This document shows positions 36,011 through 38,574 of a stretch of 38,574 bases of DNA, piece by piece. Origin of the DNA: an uncultured Desulfuromonadales bacterium (GTDB lineage Bacteria > Desulfobacterota > Desulfuromonadia > Desulfuromonadales > Geopsychrobacteraceae); assembly GCA_947259715.1 (NCBI GenBank), contig CAMYNR010000167.1, positions 37,282-75,855 on the forward strand, given 5' to 3'. Every line of letters begins with the position of its first letter. Position 1 is the first letter of the stretch. A program made the translations under genes and the position numbers. The notes beneath the pieces were generated by a model. It saw only the letters and a list, made by a program, of their open reading frames with translations. It searched no databases and had not been told where the DNA came from.

Positions 36011-37108
36011 TTAAAACATAAACCGCCGCATACTGACGCTCATCAATAACCCGACCCCGATCATCGTGGTGACCATACTGGTGCCGCCGTAAGAGAATAG
36101 CGGCAACGGCACCCCGACCACCGGCAGCAGGCCGATCACCATCCCCAAGTTAACGACGATATGCCAGAAAATCATCGCTGTGACCCCAATGGCGAGGAAC
36201 ATGCCGAACCGATCCGAGGCGCGCCGGGCGATGTAGATCCCCCAGATAATCAGAAACATGTAGCAGAACAGCAAAACCGCGCTGCCGCTGAACCCCCACT
36301 CTTCGGCAAACACCGAAAATGCGAAATCGGTATGCCGTTCCGGCAGGAAAGAGAGTTGCGACTGGGTGCCCTGCAGAAAGCCCTTGCCGGTAAAACCACC
36401 GCTGCCGACAGCAATCTTCGACTGGATAATATGGTAGCCGCTGCCAAGGGGGTCTGCTTCTGGATTTAGAAAGGTCAGAATCCGCTGTTTCTGGTACTCA
36501 TGCAGGCCAAACCAGCCGCCGACTGCAGCCAGCATGCCCATCAGGCTCAAGCCAAACAGGGTTTTACGCTGCAGGCCGGCAAACAGCAGCATCGAGCCGG
36601 CAATAAAGATGACCATCAAGGCGGTGCCCAGGTCAGGCTGTTTGAGGATCAGCGCCACCGGAACCAGCACCAGCAGGGCCGGTTGCCAGAGCTCAGCGAG
36701 GCTGAAACCGAGGGGATGGGCGGTTCGACCAAAGCATCTCGCCAACATCAGAATGATAATAATCTTTATTACTTCACTCGGCTGCAGATTAAAAAAGCCG
36801 AGGTTGATCCAGCGGGTTGCGCCCATGGAGGTCTTGCCCAGCAGCAGGACAAACACCAGCAGCCCAATGCTGATGATGTAGCCGTGAATGGCAAAATGTT
36901 CGAGATGGCGATAATCGAAACAACAAACCAGCAGAGCCAAAAACAGCCCGCCACTCAGCCAGAGCAGCTGCTTCACGTAGAGCGGGGTCCCCCCCATGTG
37001 CCAGTTGGCGGTGGCGCTGAACAGATTGGCGATACCGATCCCGGCAACAGCACAGACCGTTAGCAGCAGAACCAGATCAAAGTGGATAATCAGACGGCGA
37101 TCAAACAT
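36011..37108 (-). CDS. rodA: Rod-shape-determining SEDS glycosyltransferase RodA
   Basis: Multi-TM SEDS protein; 'QPSEVIKIIIILMLAR', 'LKQPDLGTALMVIFIAGSMLLFAGL', 'PLFSYGGTSMVTTMIGVGLLMSV'; overlaps the upstream PBP2 stop. Confidence 0.95.
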   Translation of the reverse strand: MFDRRLIIHFDLVLLLTVCAVAGIGIANLFSATANWHMGGTPLYVKQLLWLSGGLFLALLVCCFDYRHLEHFAIHGYIISIGLLVFVLLLGKTSMGATRWINLGFFNLQPSEVIKIIIILMLARCFGRTAHPLGFSLAELWQPALLVLVPVALILKQPDLGTALMVIFIAGSMLLFAGLQRKTLFGLSLMGMLAAVGGWFGLHEYQKQRILTFLNPEADPLGSGYHIIQSKIAVGSGGFTGKGFLQGTQSQLSFLPERHTDFAFSVFAEEWGFSGSAVLLFCYMFLIIWGIYIARRASDRFGMFLAIGVTAMIFWHIVVNLGMVIGLLPVVGVPLPLFSYGGTSMVTTMIGVGLLMSVSMRRFMF

Positions 37109-38574
37109 CAGTCAACCTCTCTGCCCGCCAACTTCAGGTAGCCCTCAAGCAGTGTCTTGGCGACCGGTCCGGCAGCACTGCCGCCATGTTGGCCATGCTC
37201 AACCACCACCGCCACCGCAATTTCCGGATCATCGGCCGGTGCATAAGCGACAAAGAGCGCGTGCGGCCGGAACCGGTAAGGCACCTCGCCATCGCTATCC
37301 AGCTCTTCCTCTTCATCCGACTTCCGCCGCACCACCTGGGAGGTTCCGGTCTTGCCCGCCACCAGATGATCCTCCAGCTGGGCGATCTGGCCGGTGCCGC
37401 GCTGCTCGTTGACCACGGCAACCATGCCATCTTTAATCGCTTTCCAGGCTGCTGGAGAGTACTCTGCCTGGCGAATCACCTCGACCTGCGGTGCGAACAG
37501 AGTCTCCCCCTGCCAATCTTCGATTTTGCGGATCAGTTGCGGCTGCAAGACCTTGCCGCCGTTGGCCAGCGCGGCGGTCATCACCGCCAATTGCATCGGC
37601 GTCGCCAGGACGAACCCCTGACCGATTGAGGCAATCACCGTCTCCCCGGCATACCAGGGCTTGTTATAGCGGGCCCGTTTCCATTCCTGGGTCGGGATTA
37701 CGCCACTCTTTTCTCCGGGCAACGGGTAGCCGACCTTGGCACCGAGACCGAACTCTTTGGCCGCGATCGATAGCTTGTCGATCCCCAGCTCCAGGCCGAC
37801 CTGATAAAACCAGACATCGCAGCTCTCGCGCAGGGCTTTTTTCAGATCCATCTTGCCATGGCCCCACTTTTTCCAGCAGCGGAAACGCGCCCCGCCCAGG
37901 GCATAGCTGCCGTTGCAATAGACAGTTCTCTGGGGAGTCGCCAGCCCTTCACGCAGGGCGGCCAGAGCCACCACCATCTTGAAGGTTGAAGCCGGGGCGT
38001 ATTGGCCGGCGATCACCTTATTCTGCAGGGGATGGCGCTTGTCTTCAAGCAGCCCCTGCCATTCATCACTGGCAATGCCCCGGGCAAAGAGGGCCGGATT
38101 AAAGGTTGGCCGGCTGACCATGGCCAACACTTCACCCGTCCGCACATCGATGGCGAGCGCAGCTCCGGACTGATCGCCGAAGGCCTGATCGGCGATCGCC
38201 TGAAGCTCTCGCGACAGGGTTAAATAGACCTTATTCCCCGGCCGGGCGGATTGCATCTGCAGTTGGCGCAACAGCTTGCCCTTGACATCCACCTCAACCA
38301 GCCGCTGCCCTTTGGCTCCCTTCAGATACTCTTCGTACTCCCGCTCGAGAGCGGTCTTGCCCACGTAATCGCCCGGCTGGTTGTCGATGAAATGCTCTGA
38401 CTGCAACTCTTTTTCGGTAATTTCCCCCAGATAGCCGATCAGGTGGGCCGCCGAACCCTGCTCCAGATAGTCACGCACCGGCAGGACCTCAGTCAAGACC
38501 CCCGGCAGCTCGACGCTGTGCTCCTGCACCCGCTCCATCACCTCCCGGCTGACATCGGTTGCCAGCGGAACCGG
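37108..38574 (-). CDS. mrdA: Penicillin-binding protein 2 (N-terminus beyond window edge)
   Basis: AHLIGYLGEITEKEL, APASTFKMVVALAAL, GKTGTSQVV; frame open to the window end, adjacent to rodA. Confidence 0.93.
   Translation of the reverse strand, partial: PVPLATDVSREVMERVQEHSVELPGVLTEVLPVRDYLEQGSAAHLIGYLGEITEKELQSEHFIDNQPGDYVGKTALEREYEEYLKGAKGQRLVEVDVKGKLLRQLQMQSARPGNKVYLTLSRELQAIADQAFGDQSGAALAIDVRTGEVLAMVSRPTFNPALFARGIASDEWQGLLEDKRHPLQNKVIAGQYAPASTFKMVVALAALREGLATPQRTVYCNGSYALGGARFRCWKKWGHGKMDLKKALRESCDVWFYQVGLELGIDKLSIAAKEFGLGAKVGYPLPGEKSGVIPTQEWKRARYNKPWYAGETVIASIGQGFVLATPMQLAVMTAALANGGKVLQPQLIRKIEDWQGETLFAPQVEVIRQAEYSPAAWKAIKDGMVAVVNEQRGTGQIAQLEDHLVAGKTGTSQVVRRKSDEEEELDSDGEVPYRFRPHALFVAYAPADDPEIAVAVVVEHGQHGGSAAGPVAKTLLEGYLKLAGREVD

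Overview
The window reads as chromosomal DNA from a Desulfuromonadia/Geobacter-like bacterium. The lineage is inferred from gene content, not from a database search. The flanks are ordinary housekeeping genes. On the left are a MucR/Ros fragment, a DUF2914 protein, deoB, deoC, argJ, a REC-GAF-histidine kinase, secA and an M23 peptidase. On the right are an ArgA-like GNAT, recN, nadK, rarA, rodA and a partial mrdA. Between them (~9.4-31.2 kb, all on the minus strand) lies a dense multiheme cytochrome island. I hand-counted 85 canonical CXXCH motifs in nine proteins, plus two CX5CH and one SXXCH variant. Three paralogs (11376-12461, 12617-13750, 16785-17852) have the motif order I recall for the OmcS nanowire subunit, including CxxCHTMH, whose second His matches OmcS His16. 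In two of them the third heme motif is CX5CH. The same island encodes a 26-heme lipoprotein, a 16-heme protein, an 11-heme protein with one Ser-for-Cys motif, an octaheme protein, a tandem parvulin, three consecutive CsgG/GNA1162/LpoB-like proteins, an outer-membrane beta-barrel with a possible F5/8C-like insertion, and three beta-propeller proteins, one fused to SPOR and diheme segments. My leading hypothesis is an OmcS-type filament and electron conduit locus packaged with a dedicated, possibly curli-like, export and assembly apparatus. No mobile elements, CRISPR arrays, tRNAs or rRNAs were recognised.
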